Positions 11,504 through 24,215 of a stretch of DNA of 64,000 nt are shown one piece after another. The stretch's first letter is position 1. Every line of letters starts with the position of its first letter. The position numbers and the translations under genes are program-made. The stretch spans positions 28,633,244 to 28,697,243 of the forward strand of contig NC_081841.1 of NCBI RefSeq assembly GCF_963259705.1. Direction: 5' to 3'. The stretch is from Myotis daubentonii (lineage: Eukaryota > Chordata > Mammalia > Chiroptera > Vespertilionidae). The notes below the pieces were generated by a model. That model saw nothing but the letters and a program-made list of their open reading frames with translations. It was not told where the DNA came from and made no database searches.

Positions 11504-11666
11504 TGCCCAATGCATGAAATTCATGTAAGAGTAGGCCTTCTTTCCCCCTGCTGCTGGCACCGGCTTCCCTCTGGCACCTAGGACCCTGGCTTCCCTCGCA
11601 GCCCCGGCTTCGTCCGATAGGTCGTCCAGTCTAGTTAGCATATTATGCTTTTATTATTATAGATAT
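11500..11666 (-). mobile_element. Short Helitron derivative
   Basis: Read on the minus strand it keeps a decayed 5' end ('aaaagcataatatgctaact') and the 3' hairpin region ('catgaatttcatgcattggg') with about 120 bp between. It is an internally deleted copy. Confidence 0.75.
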
Positions 11667-12605
11667 CTTTATTAAACATATATAGTTAAGAAATTTGAAA
11701 ATAATTCTGAAGATAATAGTGTAATTAAAGCTTTAGATACAATGAAATAATTAGAATTGCCATTTAGGATGATTACTGTAAAGGTTGTGCATTGAGTAGA
11801 TAGAATGTGAGAGATATTAAAATGAGAAAGATAGGAAGTTATAAAAATAAGCTTGGTGAAGTATAATTGGGCTTGAGTTACAGAGTTCCCACTTCAAGGC
11901 AGTATAAGGAAGACAGAATATAAAACAATAGATTACACTGATAAATGTACTCATACTGTATTTCACACACTACTGTATTTCAAGAAGTCACTGAAATATT
12001 TTAATGAATTTTAAAGTGACTAGTTTAGTTAATAACAGCCATCTAGACAATCCAGAAAACCTGGATATTTAATAAAATTATTTTGAACCTGTCTTATGAA
12101 ACGCTAATGATCACAATCTAGTTTAAAGACATTGAATTATCTGGGAAATTGCCTAATTTTCATTTCATGTGCATAGGCTCTCAAACTACATTATAAATGT
12201 CATTTTTGGAGGGAGTATACATGTGAATTTATCTCTGAGTGAGTGGGGGGAGATGAGAAGAGGGAAGGTAGAAGAGAAGAGTTTTCATCTGAGTATATTG
12301 GAGTTTCATTCTAAGTTTTAGCAAAGTTTTTTCTCCTTTCACGTATCTGACCAAATGGTTACTGCTTTGAATGAGGTTAGTAAAATCTTTCATTTCATTT
12401 ACATTCAGGTAGAATTAATAATTGTTCTGTATGTGATAGAGGAATGAAGAAAAATTAAACATTAATAAAAAGAGGGGGATAAATTGGCTTCTTCTGAAAC
12501 ATGGGAAATTTCCAGGCAGTGACTAGATTGCCAGCTGCTTGAGATGATGTGTTTTGTGTAGAAATTCAGTGTATCCTAATATGAGGTGATAAATTTGTTA
12601 CTCAC
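11667..12605. other. Intronic DNA, nothing recognised
   Basis: Unique-looking AT-rich intron immediately downstream, in transcript sense, of the 12606-12794 exon. No repeat or ORF of note. Confidence 0.45.
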
Positions 12606-12794
12606 AGGCTGGGTTAACCAGTGTTTCAGCCACTCCAAGTAAAACGTACTGAAGAACCAGGGGGAAACAGGGCATGGAGGAAACAGTGAGCATTTTGCCT
12701 GAACGAAGCTGCTCCACTGGAGGGAAGTGTTTTCTGTGTATTTCAAAGAAGCCAGCTACCATCACAGACAATGCAGCAGAAAGTTGTCCAGCCG
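12606..12794 (-). CDS. SLC15A5: SLC15A5 internal exon
   Basis: 189-nt exon. The acceptor follows TTTTGCATTCCTCTCCTTCAG and the donor reads CCAGCCT|GTGAGT. It enters and leaves in phase 1. It encodes two hydrophobic segments of the POT fold: [20 protein letters not shown], and [20 protein letters not shown]. The second corresponds to the late transmembrane helix before the 'FSVISYRFVPS' loop in the next exon. The frame is intact. Confidence 0.88.
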
Positions 12795-12984
12795 CTGAAG
12801 GAGAGGAATGCAAAAGAAAAAAATATTAAAGAGCCCAAGTCAGTGTAAGTGGCCATAGCATTTCTTACACATTAACTCTAGGGAATGTTTCCTCAACATT
12901 TTTCTTTCCCTTTAAACATTCAGGTGCTGGCTGACCATCCTTTGCAGAGGCTCCAGTAGGCTGTGGCTGCATTGCCTCCCTATT

Positions 12985-13090
12985 TCCTGACTTACTGGTC
13001 ATATGGCCTCAGGCAAATTATTTAACCTCATTATAACTTTCTTCAGCTCTAAGATAGGGTTAATGATGATTACTTATAGGGAGGCTATGA
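12985..13090 (+). mobile_element. MIR SINE fragment
   Basis: Forward MIR core: 'cttactggtcatatggcctc', 'aggcaaattatttaacctca', 'ctctaagatagggttaatga'. Confidence 0.7.
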
Positions 13091-13109
13091 CATTTATTTA
13101 TTTATTAAA

Positions 13110-13325
13110 CTAGAGGCCCAGTGCACAAAATTTGTGCACGGGTAGGGTCCCTAGACCTGGCCGGTGATCAGGGCTGATCGGGGCCTTCCGGATGCTGGCC
13201 AGGGCCTTCCTTCGTTCTGCGCCACCCCCTCCTCCCCCCCGGTGGTCAGCACATCTCATAGCAGGCGGTTGAACTCCCGGTCTCCCAGTCAAACTCCCGA
13301 GGGGACAATTTGCATATTAGGCTCA
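13110..13325 (-). mobile_element. HeliBat-type Helitron
   Basis: Reverse orientation: CTAGAGGCCCAGTGCACAAA at the low end is the reversed 3' terminus with hairpin, and 'atttgcatattaggc' at the high end is close to the 5' terminus. The last few 5' bases are replaced by a short TA run. Confidence 0.85.
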
Positions 13326-13334
13326 TATATATAT

Positions 13335-13540
13335 ATATTTTTTTTTCCTGTTTATTAATTTTTAGAGAGAGAGGAAGGGGGGGAGAGAGAGAGAGAGAGA
13401 GAGAGATCGATTTGTTGTTCCACTTATTTATGCATCCATTGTTTGTTGCTTATATGTACTCTGACAGGGGATCAAACTGGGAACCTTGGTGTATCGGGAT
13501 GATGCTCTAGCCAACTCAGGAACTGGGCTATTTAAATAAG
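13335..13540 (-). mobile_element. Chiropteran tRNA-derived SINE (Ves-like, older type)
   Basis: Reverse orientation. A GA-rich stretch is followed by 'gatttgttgttccacttatt', 'ctctgacaggggatcaaact' and the tRNA-like end 'gatgctctagccaactcagg'. The body differs from the common Ves copies in this window and matches the copy at 14990. Confidence 0.8.
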
Positions 13541-14544
13541 ATAATGGACTGGTATTATTATAACAGTTCCTGGTAGCAATTAGTAGCAATTATTATTAAA
13601 GCTAAAGCAATAGTTTTGAACTTTTATCCTCAGGTAAGAGATGTCACTTTTGATAACTATTTTAGCTATATAGAAATAAAAAATGATGTGGGGTGCATTT
13701 AAAATAAAATGATCTCCTCATAAGCTTTTAAGAGTTATTTTTAAAATGGTTTTGAAATAATCTGCAAGCATTATCAGTCTTCAGTTGTCTGATATTTCTC
13801 TAATCTTTGCAGAAAAAGTAAAGCAGCTATTAGAGAATTAAAGACTAGAAACTTCTGTTTAGGGAAAAAATATTAAAAGGTGAATTAACTAGGTAAAGTA
13901 TATAAATGGAAGCAGCTTTCTCTTTTACTTTTAAGGAATTGTCTAGGAAATTTTGGTTGAAAATGAGTAGAGATTTTGTTATAGATTTGTTACAGTTTAT
14001 GTCTATTGCAACCATTCCATTTCTCAATTTATCATTCATATAACTGGACTTAATTCCATTGTTAAAGCATAGGCAAAATTTAGCTCAGTGGAATTTAATT
14101 GAAATTTAGAGATAGTCACATCTTGCTAACTTGCATAAAATTTCAGATAAGACAAAGTTTTCAATTCAGAAAAATCAACCTAGTGCTTGTTTTGTTTGAT
14201 AGAGAAACTGGTAGGTAATTTTTTTAAATTATATCTCAGCATTTAAATGTATCAATAATAGTCCGTTCTTTACTGAGTTTCCAAGAAATAGAAGGCATAT
14301 AAAAGGGAAGAAATATGAATAACTTAGAAAATTTGAGAGATTATTTATTTATTATTTTAATTATTTCATAAAGGCCCATTCATAATGAAGTAGAGATTTT
14401 GGCTTTGTAAATAGGTCATATAAAAAACATGAATTTCAGAATGATCCCCCTTTAAAGCCAAATTCATCACATAATTGCATTTTTCTAGATTACTTGGCAC
14501 ATTACAGACTCATCAGAAAGAGCTAATAGGTCAATTAAATTTAA
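13541..14544. other. Intronic DNA, nothing recognised
   Basis: AT-rich unique-looking sequence. Short minus-strand frames have no homology I recognise. Confidence 0.4.
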
Positions 14545-15011
14545 TATTTGCTCAGTTGTTGCTATATACAAGGCATTACACTAGGTACAGTTGGGGGATA
14601 TAAGATGAGCAATATCTATTTTCAGTCATCGCAGACTTATGTTCTGTTAGGGCATATAAGAGGAAGAAGTTATTTCTAGATGGAGAAGTGAGAGGAATCA
14701 TTTTATGCTTTAAAGGAAGAAGGGTTTCAATAGGAAGAGGTGAAGGCAGCACAAATTGCTTAAGCAAAAGCACAGATGTGAATGTCAAATTTTCAAAATA
14801 GTGAGAAACTCAAATTGTTGGGAATCAGAGGAGAATATAAATTAGGGTCAGATCATAAGAGGCATTTAATATACTTTTAAGGAATTTTGAAATTACTCTG
14901 ACAATGATGGAATCATTGAAGATATTAGACACACATGAAAAGATTAAAATTTTCATTTGAAATTATTACTCTAAAGGCCATTCTATTTATTAATTTTTAG
15001 AGAGAGAGGAA

Positions 15012-15070
<59 letters not shown>

Positions 15071-15660
15071 ATTTGTTTTTCCACTTATTTATACATCCAT
15101 TGTTTATTGCTTATATGTACTCTGACAGGGGATCGAACTGGGAACCTTGGTGGTTAGAGCATCATCCTGATTGTGCTGGTTGATAGGATGGGAAAGATAC
15201 TGAAGGTTGAAAGATAGTTAGGATGTTAAAAAATAATCTTGGTAAAGTACAATAGGGGCTTGAATTATAACCAGGACATTTACTTTCAGAAAATACAGAG
15301 AGTGCAAACATAAGATTCCACTGATAAAACCACAGCATCTGAAGCAAGGAACATAGAAGCAGCAGATGTCAATGTTGACTATAAGTCCAGGTGTTTGGGA
15401 AGATGGTAGTGACAACAATACAAATAAGACCCACAGTAGACATGGACAAAATGAATTTGATTTTAAGTTGAGTTAGAGGTACAAAAGGGTAATCTAGAGA
15501 GCAGTGCTCAGAAAACAATTGAAAATGTGAATCATAGGTCAGAACAGTGGTTGAGTCAAGAGAGAAAGATAAATGAGTCATCTACATAAAATTGGAACTT
15601 AGGGTCAGGTGAAATTGAGAAATGATTGAGGAAGGAAAGAAAATAACACCTGAGCAATGC
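14545..15660 (+). mobile_element. Ancient L2-like interspersed repeat, split by a SINE
   Basis: Degraded blocks follow the order of a long ancient mammalian repeat also seen at 35330-36700, 42280-42545 and 49325-49620: a 'tacaaggcattacactaggtacag' start, then 'ggaatcattttatgc', 'gaaattactctgacaatgat', and after the SINE 'gaatgagtcatctacataaaa'-like text. A SINE at 14990-15185 interrupts it. The family name is uncertain. Confidence 0.45.
14990..15185 (-). mobile_element. Chiropteran tRNA-derived SINE with long GA run
   Basis: Same type as the copy at 13335. A pure GA run of about 65 bp (15001-15066) precedes 'gattgatttgtttttccact' and 'gggatcgaactgggaacctt'. The microsatellite grew inside the SINE body. 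Confidence 0.8.
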
Positions 15661-15679
15661 CTTAAAAAATCTTTGCATT

Positions 15680-15885
15680 TAGTCCAACTGTGCTCAGTGG
15701 TTAGTGTTGACCTATAAACCAGGAGGTCACTGCTCAATACCCAGTCATGACACATGCCTGGTTTGTGGGCTTGATCCCCATTGGGGGCATGCAGGAGGCA
15801 TCCAATCGATGATTATCTCTCAATATTGATCTCTCTCTCTCTCTCTCCCTACCTTTCTGAAAGTAATAAAAATATATTTAAAAAA
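15680..15885 (+). mobile_element. Ves SINE
   Basis: Forward Ves with decayed head ('gtgctcagtggttagtgttg'), 'ttgatccccattgggggcat', a CT run, and an 'aaaaatatatttaaaaaa' tail. Confidence 0.85.
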
Positions 15886-16159
15886 TATTTGCATGTGGGG
15901 GCAAGAAAAAAAAAAGAAGTAAAATTACAATTAGAGAATGTCTAAGGGAAGGTTTCAAAGAGGATTATGCACAAATGGGCCTTTTCCCCTACTTTTTCTC
16001 CTTCACTCTTCTGTATCACGTCCTCTAGTACCTATATGTACTCAAGGCAGAAATCTGGGGTCCCCTCTCTTTTGCCCTATCTTCAAATATATTATTAAAT
16101 TCTCTAGATTTTATTTCCAAAATTTATTGTAAATTAACTTGCTTCTCTCCATAACCACT

Positions 16160-16490
16160 GCCATCATTCTAATCCAAATCATAATTTTTAAACAATACTA
16201 TCTGCAACAACATATTAAATTCTGGTCTTCCTGTTTCCACTCTTGCCCATCTACAACCTGTCACACACCTAATAGTTAGGGTGATCTTATGTAAATGCAA
16301 ATTCAATATTACTCTTCTGCTTAAATTTTTCCTGTGGGTTTCCATACAGTTAGGATGAAATCCAAAATCCTTAACATGACCTGTATGATCTTGCCTGTTC
16401 TTTTGACTTCATTCTAATTACTTGCTACTTTCTCTTCTCTGCTACGGTTCCTGGTACCCAATCCTTCACTATGGCACAGTAACATGACAT
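16160..16490 (-). mobile_element. Ancient L2-like repeat
   Basis: Reverse complement of the repeat described at 35330: 'actcttgcccatctacaacc', 'cctgtgggtttccatacagt', 'aaatccaaaatccttaacat'. The family is uncertain but the match to the other copies in this window is consistent. Confidence 0.45.
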
Positions 16491-17400
16491 TTGGAGCATC
16501 ATAGAGAGAAGAGAGCTCCAGTAAGGAAAAGAGGTCATAAACACAGGAATGAGCAGCAGAAGGGCATCGGGATCCTCAAGTTTCTGGATGACATTAGAGC
16601 AATAATTTTAAAATTCTGAAGAAAAATGACTTTCAATCTAGAATTCTATGTACCCCAATTAATTAAGTGCAAGGACGAAAAGAAGACTTTTCAATCATAC
16701 AAGTTCTTGGAAAATATTCTTCCTGTGTACTCTTTCTTAGGAAGTTGCTAAAATATAAGTGATAATAGAAGAGGAGGGGTAAGCTAGAGATCTAACAGGA
16801 GATACACCTGATCAGAGGGCTGCCGTTGAGACAGAGAACACCAGCAGAGAACAAAGGCATGGGAGTCTCCAAGAAAATCTCCAGAGAAAGAGGAGCCTTG
16901 GTGCATTGCCCTATTTGTGTTAGCATTGGGGAAAAGTGAGTGATGGTATGATAAAACTGGTGGAGCAGTTTGAAAATTTTAGGAAAACAATTTTTAAATA
17001 AATAAAAAATGAAAACTCAGATACTTTTTAAGTATAGAAAATAAGATTTTTTATGAGAAAAGTGAATCAAATTCTTTGGCTTTGCCATAGTTGTATGTAT
17101 ATAACTAATTATTGACTTAAATAAAAATATACTTATAATTATTATTTCTTAACTTAGACAAACAACACCTAAATATTTAAAAATGATTTGCCAACAGGAA
17201 CTGTGGATGGTGGAGAAAGCTGGGGCTGGAGACTGTTACTTCTTGTTAGAAAGCTTTCAACACTGTTTTCTAAGCTACCATGTTTCCCTCAATCTAAGAT
17301 GTATCCAACTATCAGAAGAAACATGTTTTTATATATCAGTGAGGGGGAAAATGCTGCCAATCCATTATAATATGTAACCCAATATTACAGATGACTTTAT
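16491..17400 (+). mobile_element. Possible old HAL1/L1 fragment plus unique intron
   Basis: Between about 16610 and 16960, 'ctagaattctatgtacccc', 'tcttcctgtgtactctttct' and 'ggaagttgctaaaat' are reminiscent of the 3' portion of old HAL1/L1M LINEs. From 16960 to 17400 I recognise nothing. Low certainty. Confidence 0.3.
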
Positions 17401-17404
17401 ACAT

Positions 17405-17803
17405 ATGTATGCTTCTTTGGACCCAATTGTCTTCCCTCAAAATTCATATGTTGAAATCCTGATCCGCCAGGTGACTTTGGAGATGGGTCCTTTAAAGAGA
17501 TAATTAAGGTTAAATGAGGTCATAAGAATGGGGCCCAACTTCAGTATGACTGGTATCCTTAAAAGAATAAGAAATGACACAAGGTCTGTGCAAGCACAAA
17601 GGAAAGGCCACATGAAGAACACAACAAGAAGGTGGCCACCTGCAAGTCAAGGAAGAGAGGCCTCCCTCAGGGAAAAGCAAACCTGCCTATACCTTGATCT
17701 GGGACTTTTTCCATCCAGAATTGTGAGGAATACATTTCTGTTGTTTACGCCACCCAATTTATGGTATCTTATTATGGCAGCCCTAGAAGACTAATACAGG
17801 TAT
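17405..17803 (+). mobile_element. MLT1-type (ERVL-MaLR) solo LTR
   Basis: The text follows the MaLR LTR pattern: 'aattcatatgttgaaatcct', 'gaggtcataagaatgggg', 'aaggccacatgaagaacac', 'gaattgtgaggaatacattt', 'ctgttgtttacgccacccaa', 'cagccctagaagactaatac'. It is diverged and has no internal region, so it is an ancient solo LTR. Confidence 0.85.
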
Positions 17804-18015
17804 GTTTTGGTTTAAATAAAAATTAAGTTGCTCAAATTACAACTCATATTGTCCATGATAATCATATGAACTTTGAAGAAAGCATTGAGCTGCTTAGGAA
17901 TAACTCTTCAAACTTTCTTTGCTTTTTTATTTTAGAATTTGAATTCTATGAGAATCTTCTATAATACCCCTCATTCTAACAAATTTAGGGTAATCTAGAT
18001 AAAAAAACATCATGT

Positions 18016-18205
18016 CTAGCCTGGCCGGCGTGGCTCAGTGGTTGAGTGTCGACCTATGAACCAGTTTGATTCCTGGTTAGGGCACATGCCTAGGTTGAGG
18101 GCTTGATCTCAGCCAACCAATTTTTTTTTCATTATTGATGTTTCTGTCTCTCTCTTCTTCTCCCCTCCTCTCTGAAATCAATAAAATATATTTAAAAACA
18201 AAAAC
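18016..18205 (+). mobile_element. Ves SINE with target duplication
   Basis: Starts 'ctagcctggccggcgtggctcag', is missing part of the middle, and ends in an A-rich tail. Direct repeats AAAAAAACATCATGT flank it at 18001-18015 and 18206-18220. Confidence 0.92.
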
Positions 18206-18739
18206 AAAAAAACATCATGTGTACTTACCACCCTCACCCACTTTTGTTTTTGTTATCGCATGTGCTATGTAGCATTAGAGGCAATAATTTAGATAAGAGA
18301 TCAGCTATTATTTGTCTGTTAAAGGCCAGTAATAAACATTTTAGTTTCTGTGGGACAAAGGCAAATTTTAAAGCTATGTAGATACTTATGTAACAAGAAA
18401 TAGAATACATATCTACATTTTTTAAAAATGGAATTCAAAATAATTCTTTTAGGGAGTGATGCAATTTTATTTAATTGGTGCTCAAAGTTATTTTTTCTTA
18501 TTGTCGAATCAATTGCAGTTGTTCATCTGTTAAAACAATTCTTAGCTTGCAGGCAGTACAAAAGCAAGTGGTAGGCCAGATTTGGCACATGAGTGCAGAG
18601 GTTAAGTCATCAGCTTTTGTTGCCTACTCCTGAATCTTAGCTCTGACCTCATGAGAAATTGTGGCATTTTTACCTGGGTCATGGCTGCCTGTACATGGGT
18701 ATGAAATGTGAAAGAACAGGCTTCTCTCTCTGTCCTTGA

Positions 18740-18895
18740 TACAAAGTGTAGTCCCTGACCAGTAGCATAAGGGTCACCCGGGAGCTTGTTAGCTATGCAG
18801 ACTTTCAAGCTGCACCCGAGGAGGACTGAATCAGATCTGCATTTAAACAAAATCCCTAGGAGATTCCTATACACATTACACTCTGAGAAGTACTA
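18740..18895 (+). mobile_element. MER5A-type hAT DNA transposon fragment
   Basis: Matches the MER5A layout: 'gtgtagtccctgaccagtag', 'gggagcttgttagctatgca', 'gaatcagatctgcatttaaac', 'ctaggagattcctatacaca', 'ctctgagaagtacta'. The neighbouring 18560-18590 ('aggccagatttggcac') may be a trace of another old hAT element. Confidence 0.75.
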
Positions 18896-21800
18896 CTCCA
18901 GCATAGAGCACTCTGAAAACTGATCTAGGAAAATCCAATGAAAGATAGTTCTCCAGACAATTTCAAGTGAAGCACAAATATTTAACTTATTTATCCAGAC
19001 GTTTTCAGGCAAAGCATATTTTACCTGAAGGATCTAGATAACTACATTTGCTTTTTATTTGCTCCTGCACTCTGGTGCCAGTGAAAAATGACTTTTTTGA
19101 AATTCAAAACAAAGTTTGATTCCAACCTAAATTTAATCCACTCCATTTTTATTCTTAACTTCTATGAGATCATAACTCGTCCAAAGCAGAGTGCAATTTA
19201 TCAGAATGTACACATTTTAAACCGCTAGTGGGCCTGTATTTACAAGATAAAGCACATGGTTCCAAAGGAGATATTATACTCATATAAATAATGTATATTT
19301 TAATATTGGCTACGTGGTTGTAGACAAATCCATAAGAGTATTGAAGGTCTTAAAGTTTATTCTATTATCCTACCATGTAATAATTTGTCAAATTAGACCA
19401 CAATGAAATAAAAGAAAGTCAGAATTTATTCAAACATTAAGGTTGCGCTTACCATTTCGTACTGAAGCAAAATCCCACACTAAAAAATAGAAATGTTAAG
19501 ATTCTTCAGTTACTGGCTAAATTTACTCACTGAGAAAACTATGGGTTTTTTTATGGCTAGTCTGATGCATGAGTCTCTGATATGTAACATAACCGTAAGT
19601 GTGAAATTCTATTGAGTTCTTGAGAAATTGTCCTTAGATCCATGATTTTGGCAAGTTCCCAGAATGGGAAATTTGCTCATCTGAAAACATACTGGTAATC
19701 CAAAAACCACTATCATAGACACAACCTTTGTGGAAGACATTTCTCACCCACCACTAGAATGGCATATATTTTTTACTTATGTTGTTTCTCCGATTACTGA
19801 TGTATTTCTTTGTTTGAATTGAGCTATATGGGTTCTGTCTTTTGTTTCTCTTTAGATTACTGGAACTCATTTCAGGAGATTCAACTTCAGTTTGTGTTTT
19901 AATTTCTGAGAAAGGAACCGGTAACTCATTAGATACATACATGCACCTATAAAGCCATCAATTATTGCATCAGATGGTATACTAGATGGTCTACTTCACC
20001 TCAAATATAATTCCAACATTGCTGTCAACTTTAAAAATAGGAACATTAATATGTTTTTATTAAGCAAATGAGTTAAACAAATGAGTTATTCAGACTAGAT
20101 ATTTACACACTCCTTTTTTTTTTTAGTGTTCACAAATTTCCTTCTATCAGATATTTGCAATGGCTATAAACTGTGTTATTTCGTAGGGAAAACGATCAGT
20201 TCTGAAATTATAGTAGAGGAAAAGTAGTTTTGGCAAAGTAATCCTATTTTTGGTGAAGGTGATTGGATCCCTGAGTCTATTTTTAATTTATCAAGCACCT
20301 TTGTTCTAATAAAAAAAAAACCCACAAAAATTTGTATCTCAGCCAATTATTAGAACTGGTAGAAGTTACTGGTTATGTAAAAACCGACCAACACCTTGGC
20401 TCTACCTATATCATACAGGACTTTGAGTGAGAATTTGAATTTTCAAGTTTTTATTTTAAAGAGGAAGGTCTGGCAGATATTTGAATGTACTTCATCCACA
20501 TTTCAATCTAAATGTCATTTAAAAGCCAAGATAATTGCTACCCACTGTGCTGTACACTTCTGCTTTGTGTAAGGCTTAATAACAATCTTAATTAGGCTAA
20601 TTTTAGTCAGATTAATACTTGTGTGTGTCAGCACTAACTACTAAATGCCACATACGACAGGATTTTAATTAATGCTAAACAAAGGAAATACTCATGATGC
20701 AAACATTTTTGAACTAAAAAAGGCTAAATGAAGTATGTCCAATTAACATACAGATAAATCACAATGATATCACTGATTCTAAATTTTTGGCAAATTAAGG
20801 TTGACTTTTAAATAGCTAGATCCCCTCATATGTAATGTTAGGAAAAATACAGTCTTGATGAAACTGAGCATATCAAGCCTTTGTCTTTCACAGTTCTGGA
20901 AGCCTTGGAGATTTTTCAAATAGTACTGTGACATCCTTCTTGATTTCTTTAAGTGATAAACTCATGAATGTCATATATTGAGTCAGAGGTCCCTCTTCGT
21001 TGCATTGTTTATAAGATAGACTTTACAAAGATAAGTTTATTTTTTCCTTATTAAATTTTTAGTTTGACCAACTGACTGAGATTTCCCCATTCCTCACTCT
21101 TATCCTGGGCTGTGATTATCCACATCAAACACTAAGCATTGGCATTGTCTGCACCATCTGCCTTCTTACACATGACAGTCCTGGAAAGAGAATGACTGAA
21201 TGTGGAAGGGAATGGGGGTCTAAGGAGTAACTTTCCATTGTGGTAACAAAATAATTTTTTCATTCACTTAAGAGCCTTATTTGAAAATAACAGTAAGGAT
21301 GCAAAATTAACACTGATAATTTAACTTATATAACCTAATAGCTATGCATAGCTGGGAATTGGAATGATGATGATGATGATGATGATGATGCAATGGCTTG
21401 AGAATTAGAATAAGTGAATTCAGATGACACATTATCTTTGAGATTCTTGACCTATCACATGCTGGTTTAACATGAGTTTAAGTGGGATCCACATATGAAG
21501 GTGCCCAGTTTCAAATTAAGAACTAACAAATATTTGTTTATCCATAATTTATACACATATATCACTCACATTTTTAAGGTACTTGACTTCAGAGTGGCAA
21601 GAAATTTTAATATTAGACTAATCCAGTTATGTAAATTATGATCATAAAGAGCCATAGGTTTGTGCTTATTTGTCCTGATGAAACATCAGCTTTTATAATC
21701 ATAAGCAGAATATGGAAAACTTAAACATCTAGTTTAAAAAACGAATATCATCATATTTTTTTATATTCCCATAGCAAACTATTATGCAAATAAATGCATA

Positions 21801-22214
21801 ATCATGTAAGTGAACAAATGAATGAAGTCTGGTTCAGAAACAACCAAATTCAGTATTCTGCACTTAGTAGAACTTGGCTCAGTTTTTTCAAATGAGTTGA
21901 GCTTTTTCTTTTTGCTGCCCAACAACTGTTACCAATCTTGAAGGGCAATGATAATTCATTAACATCAAACAATATATCAGATAACCCTGTCAGATGTCAG
22001 ATTCCCTTTATCTAGAAAAATATTTTATCTTACTTTAAGAACAGACATGATTTCCACTATATAAGATTGGAGAATTGTCCAAGAGAAAGTTGCTTATGTT
22101 TAAAGTGAATTTCAGATTTCCTATTCTCAGGAAAGATTTTTAAGGTAGTATTTTCAACCATGTTGTGAAGCATATTTTTCCAAAAGTTGCCCAATTTAAG
22201 AAATTCTTTTTTTG
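18896..22214. other. Long unique intron with one ATG microsatellite
   Basis: About 3.3 kb with no recognisable transposon, the largest repeat-poor stretch in the window. It holds a nine-unit ATG repeat at 21364-21390. Several paragraphs (for example 20500-20900) are non-repetitive AT-rich text of the kind seen in conserved intronic DNA, but I cannot test conservation. Confidence 0.4.
21364..21390. repeat. (ATG)9 microsatellite
   Basis: Nine uninterrupted ATG/GAT units. Confidence 0.95.
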
Positions 22215-22565
22215 TTTACTTTTTATATCTTTATTGTTGAAAGTATTACATAGGTCCTCCTTTTCCCCCATTAACCTCTTCCAGCCTGCTCAGTTCTTCC
22301 TCTCCTCCCACCCCCCCAGGCCCTCAGCACCCCATTGTCTGTGTCCGAGGGTTATGCATATATGCATACAAGTTCATTGGTTGATCTCTTCCCACCCACC
22401 CTCCCCTCTTCCCTCTGAGGTTCAACAGTCTGTTCATGCTTCTATGATTCTGGGTCTATTTTTGATCATCAGTTTATTTGGTTCATTAAATTCCACATAT
22501 GAGTGAGAGTATGTGATACTTATTTTTCTCTGACTGGCTTATTTTGCTCAGCATAATACTCTTCT
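22215..22565 (-). mobile_element. L1 3' end, 5'-truncated
   Basis: Read on the minus strand, 'agtattatgctgagcaaaat' and 'ctcactcatatgtggaattt' are the end of L1 ORF2. The C-rich 3' UTR and a terminal A-rich stretch follow. It is only about 350 bp, typical of a truncated young bat L1. Confidence 0.88.
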
Positions 22566-23325
22566 TTTGTAATTAAGCAAAATTGGAAGTTCAGACTGGA
22601 TTTTCATGATACTGTATAAAACGGCAAAAGCTTTGCCATTTTGCAATATACATTTACTTCCATGTTGTCCTGCATTCATTCTTTTTTAATTAGCGTGGTG
22701 CTGAGGGTATTTATAATATCTTACTTTTTTTTATCTTCAAATAATGCTGGGCATTCACTATATACAGGTTTGGGGATTTCTATATTGTCATACACAGAAA
22801 AAACACTTTTTGAGATCTAAGGATTGCCAAAACCTATTAATATTTATAGTTTGCCTAACCCTATTACAATAGATAATGCCAGGGTTTGGCTTAGGAAATA
22901 AATCAGAAAAGGTTATGTACTAAAGGCCTCTGTAACTGAAGACAGCAAAGTAAGATAAACTAAGGTAAGGTTAGTCACTCTGAGTTCTTTCCAAAAACAA
23001 ATCTACTCTGTGATGTGATCTGGAGTAATCTTGTTGAGTAACAGGTAGCACACTAAAATGTAACTTCTATAAACAGAGAATCAGCAAAAAATATAAAAAT
23101 GTATTCTAGAAGATTGCATGGTCTCCACAGATCTCTAAAAAGGAGGAATTAAGAATAAGAACAGGTTAACAAAGAGGAAAGAGCCCTTGAAACGCCTGGC
23201 CCTGACTATTTCAAGAGAATTATTTCTCAAGTAGACAATAAGACATCAGATTACCATTATATAATATTTCTTAAGCGTTTCCAATTCCCTTTGCTTTCTG
23301 TTTATGCCTACCAAACAATTGCAAC
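22566..23325. other. Intronic DNA, nothing recognised
   Basis: Unique-looking sequence between an L1 end and a MIR fragment. Confidence 0.4.
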
Positions 23326-23329
23326 TGAT

Positions 23330-23590
23330 GACTCAATACTAGCTATCATTTGTGGAGTTTCACAATGTGTCAGGACTGTGCTCCAGGCACTGATGTCATC
23401 CTGAGTGATTTCAAAAGTCTTACAGAATAGAGGGTTTATCTAGGGTGTGCCTCTCATTGCCAATAATAAGTGAATCAGAAGACAAAAAATGGTTAGGTGG
23501 CTTTTCAAAGTCTCCCAGGAGCAGAGTAAGGGCTGAGATCCAGATCTCTGATTCTTAGACTGATCCTGGTTTTACTGTATCAGGACCTGT
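23330..23590 (-). mobile_element. MIR SINE
   Basis: Reverse MIR: 'tgctccaggcactgatgtca', then 'tttcaaagtctcccaggagc', 'agagtaagggctgagatcca'. Diverged. Confidence 0.6.
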
Positions 23591-23754
23591 CTTCTTGCCC
23601 ATGTCAGTGCCCAGGGAACACAGGGAGAGGAGAGTGTGATCATAATGGGCTTTAGTTCCTTCTCTCCCATTTCAATCAGAAAAAAATATATCTTATGGTC
23701 CATTAATTGTGTTCTAAGTATAACATCCTAAATTTTTTTTAAATCCTCATCTGA

Positions 23755-23982
23755 AGATATTTTTCAATTGATTTTTTGAGAGAGTGGAAGAGAGAGGGAA
23801 AGACAGAAAGAAATATCGATGTGAGAGAAACACATTGATTGGTTGCCTTCTGCATGAGCCCGAACAGGGCCCAGGCTGGGGAGGAGCCTGCAACCGAGGT
23901 AAGTGCTCTTGACCAGAATCGAATCTGGGACCCTTCGGTTCACAGGCTGGACACTCTATCTACTGAGCCAAACCAGCTAGGG
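23755..23982 (-). mobile_element. Ves SINE
   Basis: Reverse Ves, from 'tttttcaattgattttttgag' to 'tactgagccaaaccagctag'. A separate T-run of about 27 bp follows at 23989. Confidence 0.88.
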
Positions 23983-24017
23983 TGTCCTAATTTTTTTTTT
24001 TTTTTTTTTTTTTTTAC

Positions 24018-24215
24018 TAAAAGAACATGAGTAGAGCTTTTATGTTCTTAAGCATCATAACAACAACAAAATGGTAATAATATGAGGCAAAGGATATGTT
24101 AACTAACCCTACTGTGGGTAAACATTTCAAAATATGTGTACCAAATCATCACATCGTACACCATAAACTTACACAATGTTATATGCTAGTTATATCTCAA
24201 TAAAGCTGGAAAAAA
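24018..24215 (+). mobile_element. L1 3' terminal fragment
   Basis: Ends in the old L1 3' UTR signature 'gtacaccataaacttacaca' and 'tatatctcaataaagctgg'. Confidence 0.65.
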